A stretch of 64,000 bases of DNA from the NCBI GenBank assembly GCA_035236585.1, contig CP141138.1:31197437-31261436 (forward strand). The letters run 5' to 3'. Shown here piece after piece: positions 1 through 11,606 of this stretch. Below the pieces are notes generated by a model, which saw nothing but the letters and a program-made list of their open reading frames with translations, searched no databases and was not told where the DNA came from. Numbering within the stretch: position 1 is the first letter of the stretch; every line of letters starts with the position of its first letter. This DNA comes from Warburgia ugandensis. Lineage: Eukaryota > Streptophyta > Magnoliopsida > Canellales > Canellaceae. Made by a program: the position numbers and the translations under genes.

Positions 1-327
1 AATCCCACCATTAAATCCTTAATCAAAGATATGATTGAGAGATTGATGAAGGATGATCAAATTTGTTGTGACTAGATTTGAAGAAATTTGTCATGATCAA
101 GCTAGAGAAGTTGATTTTATTTGTTATTTAGTTTAATTTTATGTCTTTTTGAACTTGGAATTGTGTAACTTTGATTAATGCAATAGATATGAAATTTGAG
201 TTTATTGTTATTTCTTTCAACAAGAGGGTAATTAAATTTTATTTAAACTCCATTTTCATTAAGTCGAGGCCCTGAGGGATCAACCTGTACTTGCATAAGC
301 TATACTATAATAGCCTGTGCACTTACA
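1..327 (+). mobile_element. Right end of an Athila-like LTR (element lies left of the window)
   Basis: The stretch aligns by eye along most of its length with the last 320 bases of the LTR ending at 37342. Shared landmarks are the TTAAATTTTATTTAAA block, the GGGATCAACCTGTA motif near 270 and the terminal AATAGCC...TGCA region. No tRNA-Asp-like primer site follows within 60 bases, so this is the end of a 3' LTR or a solo LTR, not a 5' LTR. Nothing can be said about the body of the element, which is outside the window. It is a fossil fragment. Confidence 0.75.
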
Positions 328-1020
328 GTAAACAATCAATAGTCTTATAATGTCACAAAGAATATAAGACAGTTTTCAAGAACCATCTTATAAATATTTG
401 ACATACTATACTCTTTGAGAGAAACTCAATTTCATTTGAATTTGAAATCTTTGTATTTTGTGACATTACTTTTTGAAATAATTGTTTAATCCCATATTGG
501 AAGATGGAAGAGAGCTTCAACTCCTTTTAAACACTCTCTCATTTACTCACATTGTTTTCAAAAGCGCACTTTTGAAATGATGCATAGGACACCAAGCATG
601 CACATGGGTTAGTGTAAAAGTGCACGTGTGTGCATTAGTGTGGACTTTGCACTTCACATTGCCACAAACTGCTTTGAGCCACCCTAATCTCCTTTTCTTT
701 TTGAAGTGATCCAATCCAAGCCCACTAGGTTGGATGGTCCATGGACGGATATCCCAGTGCATGATTGGCCCATCATGGCAAAGGACATCCTACCCATCAT
801 TGTAGAGATAGTATATCTAAGCCAATCCTGACCACAGAATCAACCACAAAGGTCCCAAACACAGGATAGTCCATTCGCTTTCCTATCTGTGCTACCTGCA
901 GGAAATTCTGGTTAGCCTTGGGGATCAAGCAAGATTGCTTTGACACCAAGCACCCCTATCAATATAAGGGGGCAACCTAGGCCATTCCACCTTGCACTTC
1001 ATTCTTCTCTTCCCATAGAG

Positions 1021-1050
1021 CTCTCTAGCCTCTAGCCTCTAGCCTCTAGC
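1021..1050. repeat. Four-copy 7-bp tandem repeat (CTAGCCT)
   Basis: The heptamer CTAGCCT is repeated about four times just downstream of the TATA-like site near 957, where a transcript leader would lie. It may simply be replication slippage. Confidence 0.8.
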
Positions 1051-1084
1051 TTTCTAGAGTTTGTTTAGTTGATACATTATTTAT

Positions 1085-1215
1085 GCTAGAGTTTACCAGT
1101 TTTGAGCATCACTCTATTCTTTTTTGGTTTTAATTTTTTTAGAGTTTAGAGCTTGCTAGTTTTGAGCATCACTCTATCCTTTGATTTTGTTAGTTTTGTA
1201 CATCACTCTTTTATT
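1085..1215. repeat. Three degenerate copies of a ~55-bp tandem repeat
   Basis: The core AGTTTTGAGCATCACTCTAT occurs at about 1098 and 1157 and in a diverged form (AGTTTTGTACATCACTCTTT) at about 1191. The copies are separated by T-rich spacers. They lie inside the LTR-like stretch and probably arose by local duplication within it. Confidence 0.7.
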
Positions 1216-1479
1216 ATTTCTCTTAAGAGTTTCCCTACTTTGGTATCAATCTTCAAGAGTTCTTCTACTTGTGAAGATTCTAGTTCTAGAGCTTGCATAT
1301 TTTGTCATTGCTATTTTTATAAATATTAGACTTGTGAAGTTCTTCTTGCTCTGAGTTTTCTACTATAGTTTCTTTCTAAAAGAATTTTTCCTTTGAAGAG
1401 AGAATTGAAGAACTTTATATTTTACAAGCTTCATCTTGTAGACTAAAGTTGGAACCAATCTTGATCATGCAAATCAATT

Positions 1480-1482
<3 letters not shown>

Positions 1483-1514
<32 letters not shown>
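1483..1514. repeat. (AT)16 microsatellite
   Basis: An uninterrupted AT dinucleotide run of about 32 bases. Confidence 0.95.
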
Positions 1515-1517
<3 letters not shown>

Positions 1518-2498
1518 GTGTACCTTGGTTGAATACCCAAGATAGAGATTCCATATCCCTTGTACTTGTTGGGAGGCTTTAGTTGTCTTTAAGAAGCTGC
1601 TTTAAGCATACCTCTAAGCTAGGTTTCATCAGTTTTATTTTGTTCAAGACTATATGATTCCAACATAAATACGATTACTACTTTATTATTACTAAGTTAC
1701 ACAAATATAAGAAAGAGATTTTGAGTTTATACTATATTTCATATACTTTGTATATTATTTAATATTTCATGTAATATAATAATATAATGTAATTGTCTAA
1801 AATACTTCTATAGTGATAAATAGGAAAAGCCTAAACCAACCCTACTTTGAATTGTCAAAAATAGAGACGATGGTTTAGTTTTAAAAACTTGGTATATAAA
1901 GAAATATGTATATAAAAAAGTGAAGATATTTGTGAAAATAAGGAGGTTACGAGAGGACGAAACTTGTGATCCTTTTATTTATTTATTTATTTGTTATCTT
2001 ATTTATTGATATTGATATTTATAATCTTCACTAAGATGGGTAGAAGAGGCAAAAATGAGAACACAATCAAGATACTCTAAGTAAGAGAGTCAAAGATATT
2101 TTTTTAATGGTTAGTAGAAGGCTTTGGAGCAAGAAATGGCCCTACCTATTCACGAAGCATCAATCTGCCGTTAAAACTTCTCTTTTCGGTCAATTTACCA
2201 CTTAACAAATACTAACAAGTCAATATCATCCATTTCACTAACAACATTACTTTTTGCTATTAGATTTCACCGTTCATATTGTTTGCCTTATGCATTTGCT
2301 TTCGTAGTCTATCTTGATGACTTGGAAGCGACTTTTTTAACATGGCACTTCACGTCAGACTAGGACTAGTCATCTTCTTTCCCTCTACTCTGGAGGAAGT
2401 GACACTGATTAGAGTACCCAATAATGAGTTGTAAATGGGGAAGCTAACCCAATTAAAATCAAATACAACTCATTAATATATACTCATAGACTTTTCAA

Positions 2499-2650
2499 GG
2501 CTTGGAGAACTTACAAGGTATTAGTTACAAAGAAATACTACTCAGGCTAGAAGATAATTCAAGGGATTAGTTGCAAAGAAATACAACTCAGACTTAGAGA
2601 ATTTCAAAGGACTAGTTGCAAAGAAATACAAAGGCTTGGAGATTTTTCAC
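2499..2650. repeat. Tandem repeat, three and a half copies of a 42-47-bp unit
   Basis: Units start at about 2499, 2544, 2591 and 2633. Each carries GGCTTGGAGA or a variant followed by TTAGTTGCAAAGAAATAC. The unit is not seen elsewhere in the window. Confidence 0.8.
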
Positions 2651-5600
2651 AAGATTTGTTTCATAGAGAAATTGTTGTAGAGTTTTCAGTGGATCCCAAG
2701 GAATCCATTTATTGATTTGGGATTGCAAATAGATTGAGGAAGTTGTAGAGTAAGGATGAACCTCTACAGGAAGAAGGAGATGAAGAAGAAGCAGCATTTG
2801 TCTCATTTCTCTAGGGTTGTTTCATGTAAGGAGACCTAGAGGATGATTAAGTAGAAGGCTAACAAGGAAACTTCTAGAGATGCAATGAGAAAAACCAGCT
2901 CTTTGCCTCTAAAAATTATACTGCCACTTGGGTTTGACCCTTTCCCAAAATTCAAGTCTTTTAATTGATTAATAAACCATGCATTTTATTTTTGTGTATA
3001 GCACAAATAGATTAAAAACTTTTGGAAGTTTTTATGTTCAATGTTTTCTTACTTCATCATTTTAGATATATTTATTACTTATTTTCATAGATTTGCTTCA
3101 TTTTTAATGTTTAATATGGTTGTTTAAGTTTTGGTGGTGGTGAAAACATGGAAAAAAAATGGCAGGCCCCACATCACTGCTACAATGGACGCATGTCGGT
3201 TGTCTTACGTGGCTATCCCCTGAATTACTTCAATTTTCATGTTAGAAAAACTGCAACACACGTTGAGAAAGTAGAGCGCCTACTTAACAGAAAATGAAAG
3301 AGTACTCCATGACCTTTGGCGGAAAGGCTAGTGTGTAAATTGAGTTAATCAAAAGTTTAAGGGAAGGAATGAAACATTTGTCATAGTTTAGGGGACAGTT
3401 GACCTTTTGCCTTAATAAAATATTAGATCATTTTTAAATAAAATAATGAGGTGATATTAATACTGAAACTAGATGATAATTAAAGACAAGTTTCATAGTT
3501 TGATTAACAATGAATACTCAAATTGAAGAAATGAATTTCAAGAAAACATCAAAAGCTATATGAGATTTAGTCGACATTCAAAACAATTTTACTAATTGTA
3601 TGATGCACAAAAGAGGAAAAAAGATTTTTCTTGCTTTGGAAATAAGAGAAAAATGTCTAAATTACTCTCAAGACCAAAACACAATATTTTTATTATAGTA
3701 TCAGTAATAATAGGGAAACTGTATGAATATTCTCATGTACTACACCAGCAAAAACACATTTGTAAGAGCGGAAAATTAAGCTGGTTTTCAAGGAAGATAA
3801 GTATAAACATGAGAATTGTAAAAGTGCAACTTGAGGGTCCAAGGTGTCCTCCTAAAAGTTTATACACCATCTTTCGTAGTTCTAGTATTGCTTCCCATTT
3901 TTTTGTGGGTCTCCACTAAAACTCAGTTTAATTTAGGTTATTTGTGCAATTCAATGGCCAAATTAGGGTGTCATATTGGAGTACAATACATACTCATCAT
4001 AATCTAGAATTACTAGTAATTCAGAAAGTTGTTACACTTCTCGAATTTAATGTAAACCAAATCAAGAATTAATTTATCAAAAAATATCTAAAATTTAATG
4101 AATAATAATGAAATTCCAAATATTATTTGTAAACCTAATTCAATCCTGAATCAAATAATAAAATTAGTATAGTGCTCTTTCCTAGACTTGTTTCTAACTC
4201 TACCCAGATATTTTTGGAACATTCTAAAATTTGTCTTGCAAGTTTATTATTAATTCTTAATTTTGTAACTGCAGTTACTAGTATGGTTTAAACCTAGCAT
4301 GATTGGCTGTTCAGTGATCTCCTTGTGGTAAATATTTCATGAATAGGATCGAGAAGATGCATCAATCCACGCAAAATGAAGACAAAACCCCATAGTGGGC
4401 TGCTACGTCGATAGAAGCAATATAAATCATCCGTGATCCATGATGCAAATTCTGTAATCTTCCACGAGCTCTCCTTCAGGAGCAAATACATCCATCCTCT
4501 GTGGTTGATCTGGGAACCTGAGAGAGAGACCTCATAGTTCAATCATAGCCTTTATACGATCCATTAGTGTCTAAAATCTCCACGGTGGTGATTCATCCTC
4601 CTCCATCTAACCAATTACATTGGATGAGTCACCTTCAACTGCAAGTGGCATATGTTTATTAGAGTACGAAAATCCGAGATGCCTGAATTTCCATAACATG
4701 TTCCATCAAAATCAAGTTTAAAGCAGTTTGGAGGAGCTGTTCCAGTATTATTAGTCCTTTTAGCTATTAATTAGCCTTTTGGTCTTTTTTCTTTTCCTCC
4801 TCAAGTCAATCCTTCATGGGTGTGACGTAGGAGCTTAGGAAGTTCAAAATAGCAATGCCATTGATATTTCACTTAGGAGATAAGGAGGCGTGTTAATGGG
4901 TCCACTATGTTGGTCCTTGTTCAAGCCCTAAATTTGTCATTTGGGTATGGATGGATCTTCATCCACGACCCTTCATGAAAATGCCAAAGTCACAACAAAC
5001 AAAGTGGTATGGACCCCATATCCACCATGAGCTAACCAGCTAATTATTTTTTTATTTATATTACGTATTGGACAAGTGAGGATAGCGTAGCTTTGGTGTC
5101 AAGACTATGTCTTCTTAGGTGAGCCACATGGATAGGTTGTTAATTCAGTTCAATCTTAGAACAATGATGTTTGTAAGGAATTAGAAAAATAGAAATACTA
5201 CCGCACGACACCACCACATGATAAGTTGCCGCGTCGCCTCAAATTTGCATGAGGCCATCTTTGTTGATCCAACCTATTCATCTCCAACTCTGGATCTCTA
5301 GTAATCCAAAAATCAAGTGGAACTAAAAAAAGTTCGGTAAGAATTGGTGAATCAAATAGGATGAGTGAACTCCCTCTTCAATTCATTCTTTTAAATGCTG
5401 AACTCAAGTATTGGATGACTTTACAATCGGAAAAAAACAGTAACTTTAATCACAGGAAATGAGGCTTGAAAACATTCTACAACAATGGTCTGGACTGAAC
5501 CATAAAAAGAATGATCGTTTGAACGCTAGAATCGTCCAATTTAATTGTTTTGGGTCAGTTAGATGGGATCGGTCAAAGCCAAAGGGCTCGCCTCCGGCAC

Positions 5601-6619
5601 GGCTACTTAACGAGTGCACCTATTTTTATTTTTTTCAGTTTACGCGTTTCAAGTCAGCTGTCAAGGTGACTGACAAAGGGAATTTGCTGAATTATATTAT
5701 AGTTAAGATGTAAAGTCATTAGGGTTAGGGAATGGCCGACTTGATGAAGCCGACGATGCATTCACACACCTCACTCTCTTTCTCTAATTTTCTTTGTTTC
5801 CATGTTAGGTGCGCTAAAAAATTGGAATATCTTTTGTTGTATTGTCTATTACTAGGTCGCGTGGCTCTTTAGTTGGATCCACATCTAGAATGTTTGATTG
5901 GTGGGTCCACTGTCAGGAGCACAATAGCTTAGAAAGGAAGTGTATATTGGCGAATTGGGCCCGGTTATTGGAGTCTCCCCCAGCTTTTATGAGTTAGGAT
6001 GGAACTCACGAAACTAAAGAGTTCCTTTTTCCCCTTTTTGGGAGTGGAAGGAACTAAGAATAATCAAACTCAGAAGAGTTTGGCCATGGGCCGTTTAGCA
6101 CAATTACTGATAGATAATATGGTGCCCCTCCTCATTATGCTTGAGTGGAGGTTTTAGGTGGAAGCTACTTTGCTTCGTAACTCTTCATAGTAATGAAAAA
6201 AATAAAAATAAAAAACTAAAAAGAGTTTGATCAAAGACAATTGCAAAAACCAGCAGCATGAAGTCCAAGTGGGACCTACTCATGTGATGATCCTGGCAGT
6301 TTATTATTATGTTGATTTGCTACATATGGAAGATTCTGAGTTTTTTATTTGTGAAGGCTGAGCTGACGAGCAAGTTCTATATATTTTTATTTAAAGACAG
6401 ACAATACAAAGAGGCCCATAGCTTTGGTCAAGATAATCAAATGCTAAGGTTAAGAAACAAAAGAACAAAGAGTTTCCTGTCCTTTAAGACAACACAAGCT
6501 ATCTCATAATCAACAAAAACATAAAGCGGCCATAGCCAAAACAGGGGCTCACAACATCAAATAGAAAAAAGAAAAGAAGAAAGACTGACTATACCTAACA
6601 CTAGATCTATAATCAGAAC

Positions 6620-6720
<101 letters not shown>

Positions 6721-7285
6721 TAATTACGGCCTCAAATATAAATAGATTGTGTTATTGTTCTACTAAAATATACACTCTATGTTGGTCCTAGATGCTCCAT
6801 TGAATTACAGGCAAAAAGAACAAACGATACATACAAAAAAAGTTACTCTTTTGTAGTACTAAATAACATTCAATTAAGCTAAATTAGAGTCATTGAATTA
6901 TATAGATCTTACCTCGGTAAACAAGGGAAGTTTTCCCCATTTTTTTCCCCTTCAAACACCAATCTCTGAACAAAACCTAGAGACCATAATTGTAACATTT
7001 TGTAAATATAAATATCAGTTACAAAAAAAAGGGTTTTTTTTTTCCCCCCTTCAAATTGTATCTCTTTCCCCTTGAACTTTAAGGAGCAAAGTTATTAATA
7101 TAGGATATGGAGAAGAGAGACGACACAATCTAAACGATATGAGGATAGTGGAAGTGTCCAAGTAGCATAGGATGTAAGTGATAGATGATGGAAATTCTAG
7201 ATCAAATGCATTAAAGACTTGGGTTATAAAGGAAATAGCATAGGATACTGTAGTGTTCTAGGGTAATGATGCCATTATGTACACA

Positions 7286-7323
7286 GGGCAGCCCTGGTGC
7301 ATGAAGCTTCCACCTATGCAAGG
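7286..7323 (+). mobile_element. Head of an Au-type SINE (5' fragment only)
   Basis: About 38 bases starting GGGCAGCCCTGGTGCATGAA match the first 38 bases of the full Au SINE at 30690, with a few substitutions. The rest of the SINE (tRNA-like box B and tail) is absent, so only the 5' end is present. Because LINE-driven copies normally lose the 5' end, a 5'-only piece is best read as a full copy later broken by deletion or rearrangement. Confidence 0.6.
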
Positions 7324-7329
7324 ATTAAG

Positions 7330-9963
7330 CGTGTAGATATCATGCTAGGATGAAGCATGTTTGAGATTTATTTTGGCTCTTATTTTCATATATGATTATC
7401 CCATGTTATCTCTACATGTAAGGTTGATTATGAGATTGATATTTCTGATGTTTATCGTGCATGTTAATGGATTTACATGATCCATGTTGTATGTACTATT
7501 GGTGGGGTTGAAAAGGGAAGATAGGCAAGGGTCAATCGCAGTGGGGAACATCCTTGCATTCCTATATTATGGTAGAGGGCTTTTCACTAATTCTTTGGGA
7601 TTTTTATTGAAGAGGAATAATGGTATAACATATTAAAATTTTGGAAGTTTTGGGAATGGTTTTGTTAGTGGATGAGGGGTTGAAAGTCGACCCCAAATTG
7701 CTAGCTCATTGGGTTGGAAATTGAATGCCAAATTGCTCCCCATTGTTGAGGACTACCCACTGCCCTCTTCTGACCAAAATTCCCATAATGAACTTTTTCT
7801 AAAGATATACTAGTAATATTTACATTCCAAAACGAATTTCATAAATCGGATGTAAACTAGAGGGTGAACACCCCACTTAAGGGAAAATGCCCCTGCTGGA
7901 AACTACAGGGAGGTGTTTCATTTAAGAAGAGTTTGACGGGTGATTTCGCTATTACCTGAGAATAATTTCACTTGGATTCTTTTAATAGCATGTAATATCT
8001 TCAGTTAACATGATATTTATGCAGTTTTATTTGTTATGTACATTTTCCATTTGCTCCCTTGAGTGGATACCAAAAAAGCTTCCTGCTAGAAACAGCAGGA
8101 AGACAGTTTTGGATGTATGGCATGTTAACTGTAACTAGGGAAATTGATGGATGAAAATGCCTCAATATTTGCTATAACATGATGCATTATATGTTAACAT
8201 GTGAATAATGAAAATTTTCCCTCTTTGAAATTCCATTCCTGTAAGGTTTCTATCATGATGTAAAAAATTGCTCCCTACTGGAAATGATAGGGAGACATTT
8301 TGCTAAGAGGTAGAATGTGTGTGGTAGCTACTTTTATATGGACTTGTAAATGCCATGTTTTCTCTTATGGAGTCTTAGTATTATATTTTTATTTGTAATT
8401 CATACAAAGAAATGGCAATGGATATGATTGTATGAGTTGGAATGAATGAAGAAGTGAAATACTCCCATGCTGGAAAAACTGTAGGAAGTCATGAAAGGGA
8501 CGAAGGCCTTGGGCCTTGGATAGAGGCCAGATCTTATGGGATTGGTCCAGAACTGAACCTCATTTTAGAGGTTGATGGACAGATGAGTGATTAACATGTA
8601 GATGATTGGGAATAAAAGAGATTTGAGGATGAGATACAAAGGAAAATGGAAAATATAATGGAAACCAGGATAAAATGTTTAGTTGGGAACGAAAACTTAG
8701 CTTGCCAGACTGATAAATTGAACACTTTGACACCAGAAGTGCATAAACTTGATTTATGATCACAATCAACCTTAATTCAACGCAGGAAAGTGCTAATTAA
8801 AATGACTTGCTTGTAGGAGAGTGAGCATAGGAAATAACTCTAAGGGAGAAGAGCTAGTATCACCTAGTTATGCAAGTAAATGTAGAAAAATCCATATTAG
8901 GTTGAATTCCAAAGGAATGAGACTAGGTAAATCTAGATTTACATAGAAGGTAACTACCCAAACAGAAAGTAGGAAGTTAGGGAGACTATCAATAGCTTAT
9001 ATGCTTCAACATTTAAGCTAGGGTAAAATAAGTGATAATTCATTAAGCATTACTCTACGTAATTGATGTAGCAAAAGGGCAGGACTGATTCACAACATTA
9101 CAAGTTATGTTAGTACATAAAATACATGAGAATCTAGGTCATGAAATGGAGTAATGTGGCTAGTTTCCTAAATAAGTAAACTGAATGAAAGTAAAGAAAA
9201 TGAGTAGAATTGATGTAATAGGAGACAAAATATGGTTAGAAATATAGTTAGGATAGCAAACCCTATAGTTACTATCCTTATAACATTCATAAAAAGATAA
9301 GTAACATTTCTAAACACATTAGGATGAACTATGGATTAGAAGGAAATCCATGAGATAGGGTCAAAAGAGAGGAGCAATGGATAAACCAACCTCTTATCTA
9401 CTCACATCCTAAGTGACTCATACTAATGATCATTTATAAACCTTAATCACTAATGAACAATAATTAAGAGATAATAATTCATATAGTTAGGGAATCCTTA
9501 GTGTTAAGGATGGAAACCTAACAAGAGGGAGATGACATCTAGGGAAACACATGCAAAACCTAGGATGGTGAGTCAACCATAATAGATAATGTGAAAACTA
9601 TCATAATCTACAACCACTTAGCATGGGAGCACATGGCATACCATGAAGTTTATAATATGGAACCATTAAACCATAGAACTTGAGGAGCATGATTTATGAC
9701 ATGCATGGATTATGAATGAGAAGGTTTTCATACCTTAGATTAGCACTAAGAATTCTATATTTTTGCGATGATTTTGATTTAAGTTTTGACGAGTTTTCAA
9801 AGAGTGCTTCAAGACTTGGAGCCAAGATTGCTACAAGCAACTGTAAGTCCTAGGATGTGATTTTAGTCGATGTTTGTTAAGGATGCTCTATAAGTGCTAT
9901 AAGACCAAGAGGAAAGCGTGCCAGAGGTAGCTGTAAGCCCTAGAGTGCTAAGAGGAGCGGGTG
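7330..9963 (+). mobile_element. Left part of the LTR of chromovirus F (split by element C)
   Basis: A segment of about 2.6 kb with no open reading frame of note. Its middle (8215-8950) recurs at 37350-38110, which shows it is repetitive. Element C with its target duplications sits at its right edge, so before that insertion it ran straight into 18091. The right flank carries chromoviral LTR-like DNA and then gag and pol. I infer that 7330-9963 plus 18091-19240 are one long LTR of the same element. The left boundary is uncertain by some hundred bases. It is a broken fossil, older than C. Confidence 0.5.
7890..8650 (+). repeat. Four ~190-bp subrepeats, each with a short hairpin, in the F LTR
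   Basis: The motif CTCCCTGCTGGAAACTACAGGGAG and its variants recurs at 7890, 8079, 8271 and 8462, giving spacings of 189, 192 and 191 bases. Each copy can fold. The copy at 8079-8102 is a perfect 9-bp stem (CTTCCTGCT and AGCAGGAAG) with a 6-base loop. Sequence between the motifs is only weakly conserved, so the array is old. In the second copy of this LTR two motifs remain near 37406 and 37590, 184 bases apart. Confidence 0.7.
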
Positions 9964-11591
9964 TGTAATGCCTTAAGCATTTCCACTATTTTTGCATCTA
10001 TTTTAGAAAAATGAATTGGACATTCTATATGAAATTAACCATGTTAAATATTTTATTTTATTTAAAATAGTAAACAAATAAATTTGTAAGAAAAATTAGT
10101 ACCATTAGATTCTACATTCAAAATAAAATCCAATGCCTCAAAGAACGCCGAAAACGGAGTTCATATGACAAAGTTATGGGAATTTGAATAGAGGTGCATT
10201 TTTATAAAATACAATTAAAACAGAACGATCCAAAAACATAGGGGGCCGTTTAACTAACGGCACCCCCTCCAGGTCGTCTTCCACCTCCAGCACCAACCAG
10301 TCAGGCAGTGCACAGCACCGCCATAAGCAGCACCACCTTGGCAGGGCTATAAGAAGCCCTCTTCCCTCCTCCTCAACCATCCCTCCTTTTCCCCATCTCT
10401 AGCTACCTTGAGCAAGGGTTTTTGGCCCGGCAAAAATTGAAAAACCCTCTTCCAATTTTCCTTAGGAATTTCGGCAATGGCCAGGTCCTTTCCTTGGGCC
10501 GGCCATTCCCCTCTCTTCTCTTTTTCTCTCCTTCTTCCTCCGGTCTCACCGAACATTAAGGTTTTTCTCTGCTTCATATTTTTCGGCGAGCAGGGGTTTC
10601 AAAGTGGAGAACAGGCACACCCACCGGCAACTCCTTAAGCTTTTTCCCCTTCTTCCCTACCCAAATCCATGCCGAATCTAGGCGTTTTCTAGCTGGAAAC
10701 ATTGGGAAAAAACCCAAGCGTGATGGGTCTCTTGACCCATCGAATAAGGTTGGTTCTGGGATGCCACACGTGATGTAGGCTTGGAACGCACTCCCTGGGG
10801 CAACTGTTGCAAGTGCGCTGCGTGGTGGGTTTCCGACTTGATCGGGATGCATGGGGCGTCCTGGGGGCCGAGACGCTTCACAACTGCACAGGAGACGCAT
10901 CCGCGCGACTCAATCCAAGACATACGCAATCCAAGACACGCGTCCGCGCTTCGTATGTGGATCTATTGATTTCTATTTCATGATTTTGATCATATTTATA
11001 TCGTTGAATACTAGATTATGAGAAATGATTCCATGATTGAAATTGCATCAATAAGCTTATGTTTTGTGCATAACTATGAATGCTTACACAAAAAGAATCA
11101 CTGATATTTTACATGAAAAGCTCTTGGAATTATGCATGTTGCCTACCGTGTTTTCAAAATAGTAGTATCAGATCACCTACTGAGTATGAGAAATACTCAC
11201 CCTAATATATTATTTTTCCAGATTAGCTCCGCACAGGAAAAGAAGAAGCATCAGAACATGTTAGTGCTAGGATCAAGTGAATGAAGAGAAGACAAGCATG
11301 CATGTAAGTAAACACTCTACATTTTTGGACATGTTTCTATATTTATTTACAGTTGGGATGTGAGCTATGACTGGATAGACCTGGGAAGACATTTATGATA
11401 TTCAAAATTTTCAAAACTACTTTACTCACCTCGAAAGCAAATGACACTCGGGGTTTTCAAAATGAATTTAAAACAAAGGATTTTCTACTACATTGCATTG
11501 TTTTCTAAAAATGTTTTCCAATAGGGATCGATCCAGCCTTAGGAATTAGATATTGCATTTAAAAATGCATGAGAAAACCCGGGTAGTCACA
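9964..11591 (+). repeat. 5' LTR of element C (1,628 bp)
   Basis: It runs from TGTAATGCC to GTCACA. It matches both ends of the right LTR closely but is shorter than it, because the central block present in the right copy (about 16290-17447) has no counterpart here. A GC-richer block around 10250-10960 is shared with the right LTR and is the likely promoter and leader side. Confidence 0.85.
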
Positions 11592-11606
11592 GTCAGTATC
11601 AGAGCC
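11592..11606 (+). promoter_or_regulatory. Primer-binding site of element C (initiator tRNA-Met type)
   Basis: Directly after the LTR end, CAGTATCAGAGCCCA matches the usual TGGTATCAGAGC site, complementary to the 3' end of initiator tRNA-Met, with small changes at its start. Confidence 0.75.

Larger units (their letters stand above)
345..1665 (+). mobile_element. LTR-like or promoter-like stretch, possibly a Copia-type LTR remnant
   Basis: No protein coding is recognisable. The phrase AATCCCATATTGGAAGATGG near 488 resembles the CCCACATTGG box common in plant Copia LTRs. A TATA-like ATCAATATAAGGGG sits near 957, followed about 30-60 bases downstream by a pyrimidine-rich leader. The stretch closes at about 1656-1665 with GATTCCAACA, a common Copia LTR terminus. 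No matching second LTR, TGTTGGAAT start or primer site was found, so the class is a guess. A host promoter remains possible. Confidence 0.3.

Noticed and set aside
547-762. 71-residue minus-strand open frame in the LTR-like stretch
   Set aside because: No family resemblance, low-complexity composition, and it overlaps a plausible promoter region on the other strand.
2150-3420. Possible non-autonomous DNA transposon
   Set aside because: Similar-sounding end phrases were seen, but no terminal inverted repeat and no target duplication could be aligned.
4294-4560. Minus-strand open frame and neighbouring gene-like words (MDVFAPEGELVEDYRI in another frame)
   Set aside because: It looked like decayed coding DNA, but I could not tie it to any family and the frames disagree, so it was not listed as a gene.
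10174-10969. Several overlapping open frames on both strands in the GC-richer LTR block of element C
   Set aside because: The same block recurs in the other LTR at 15466-16412 with frames not conserved between copies. They come from base composition.
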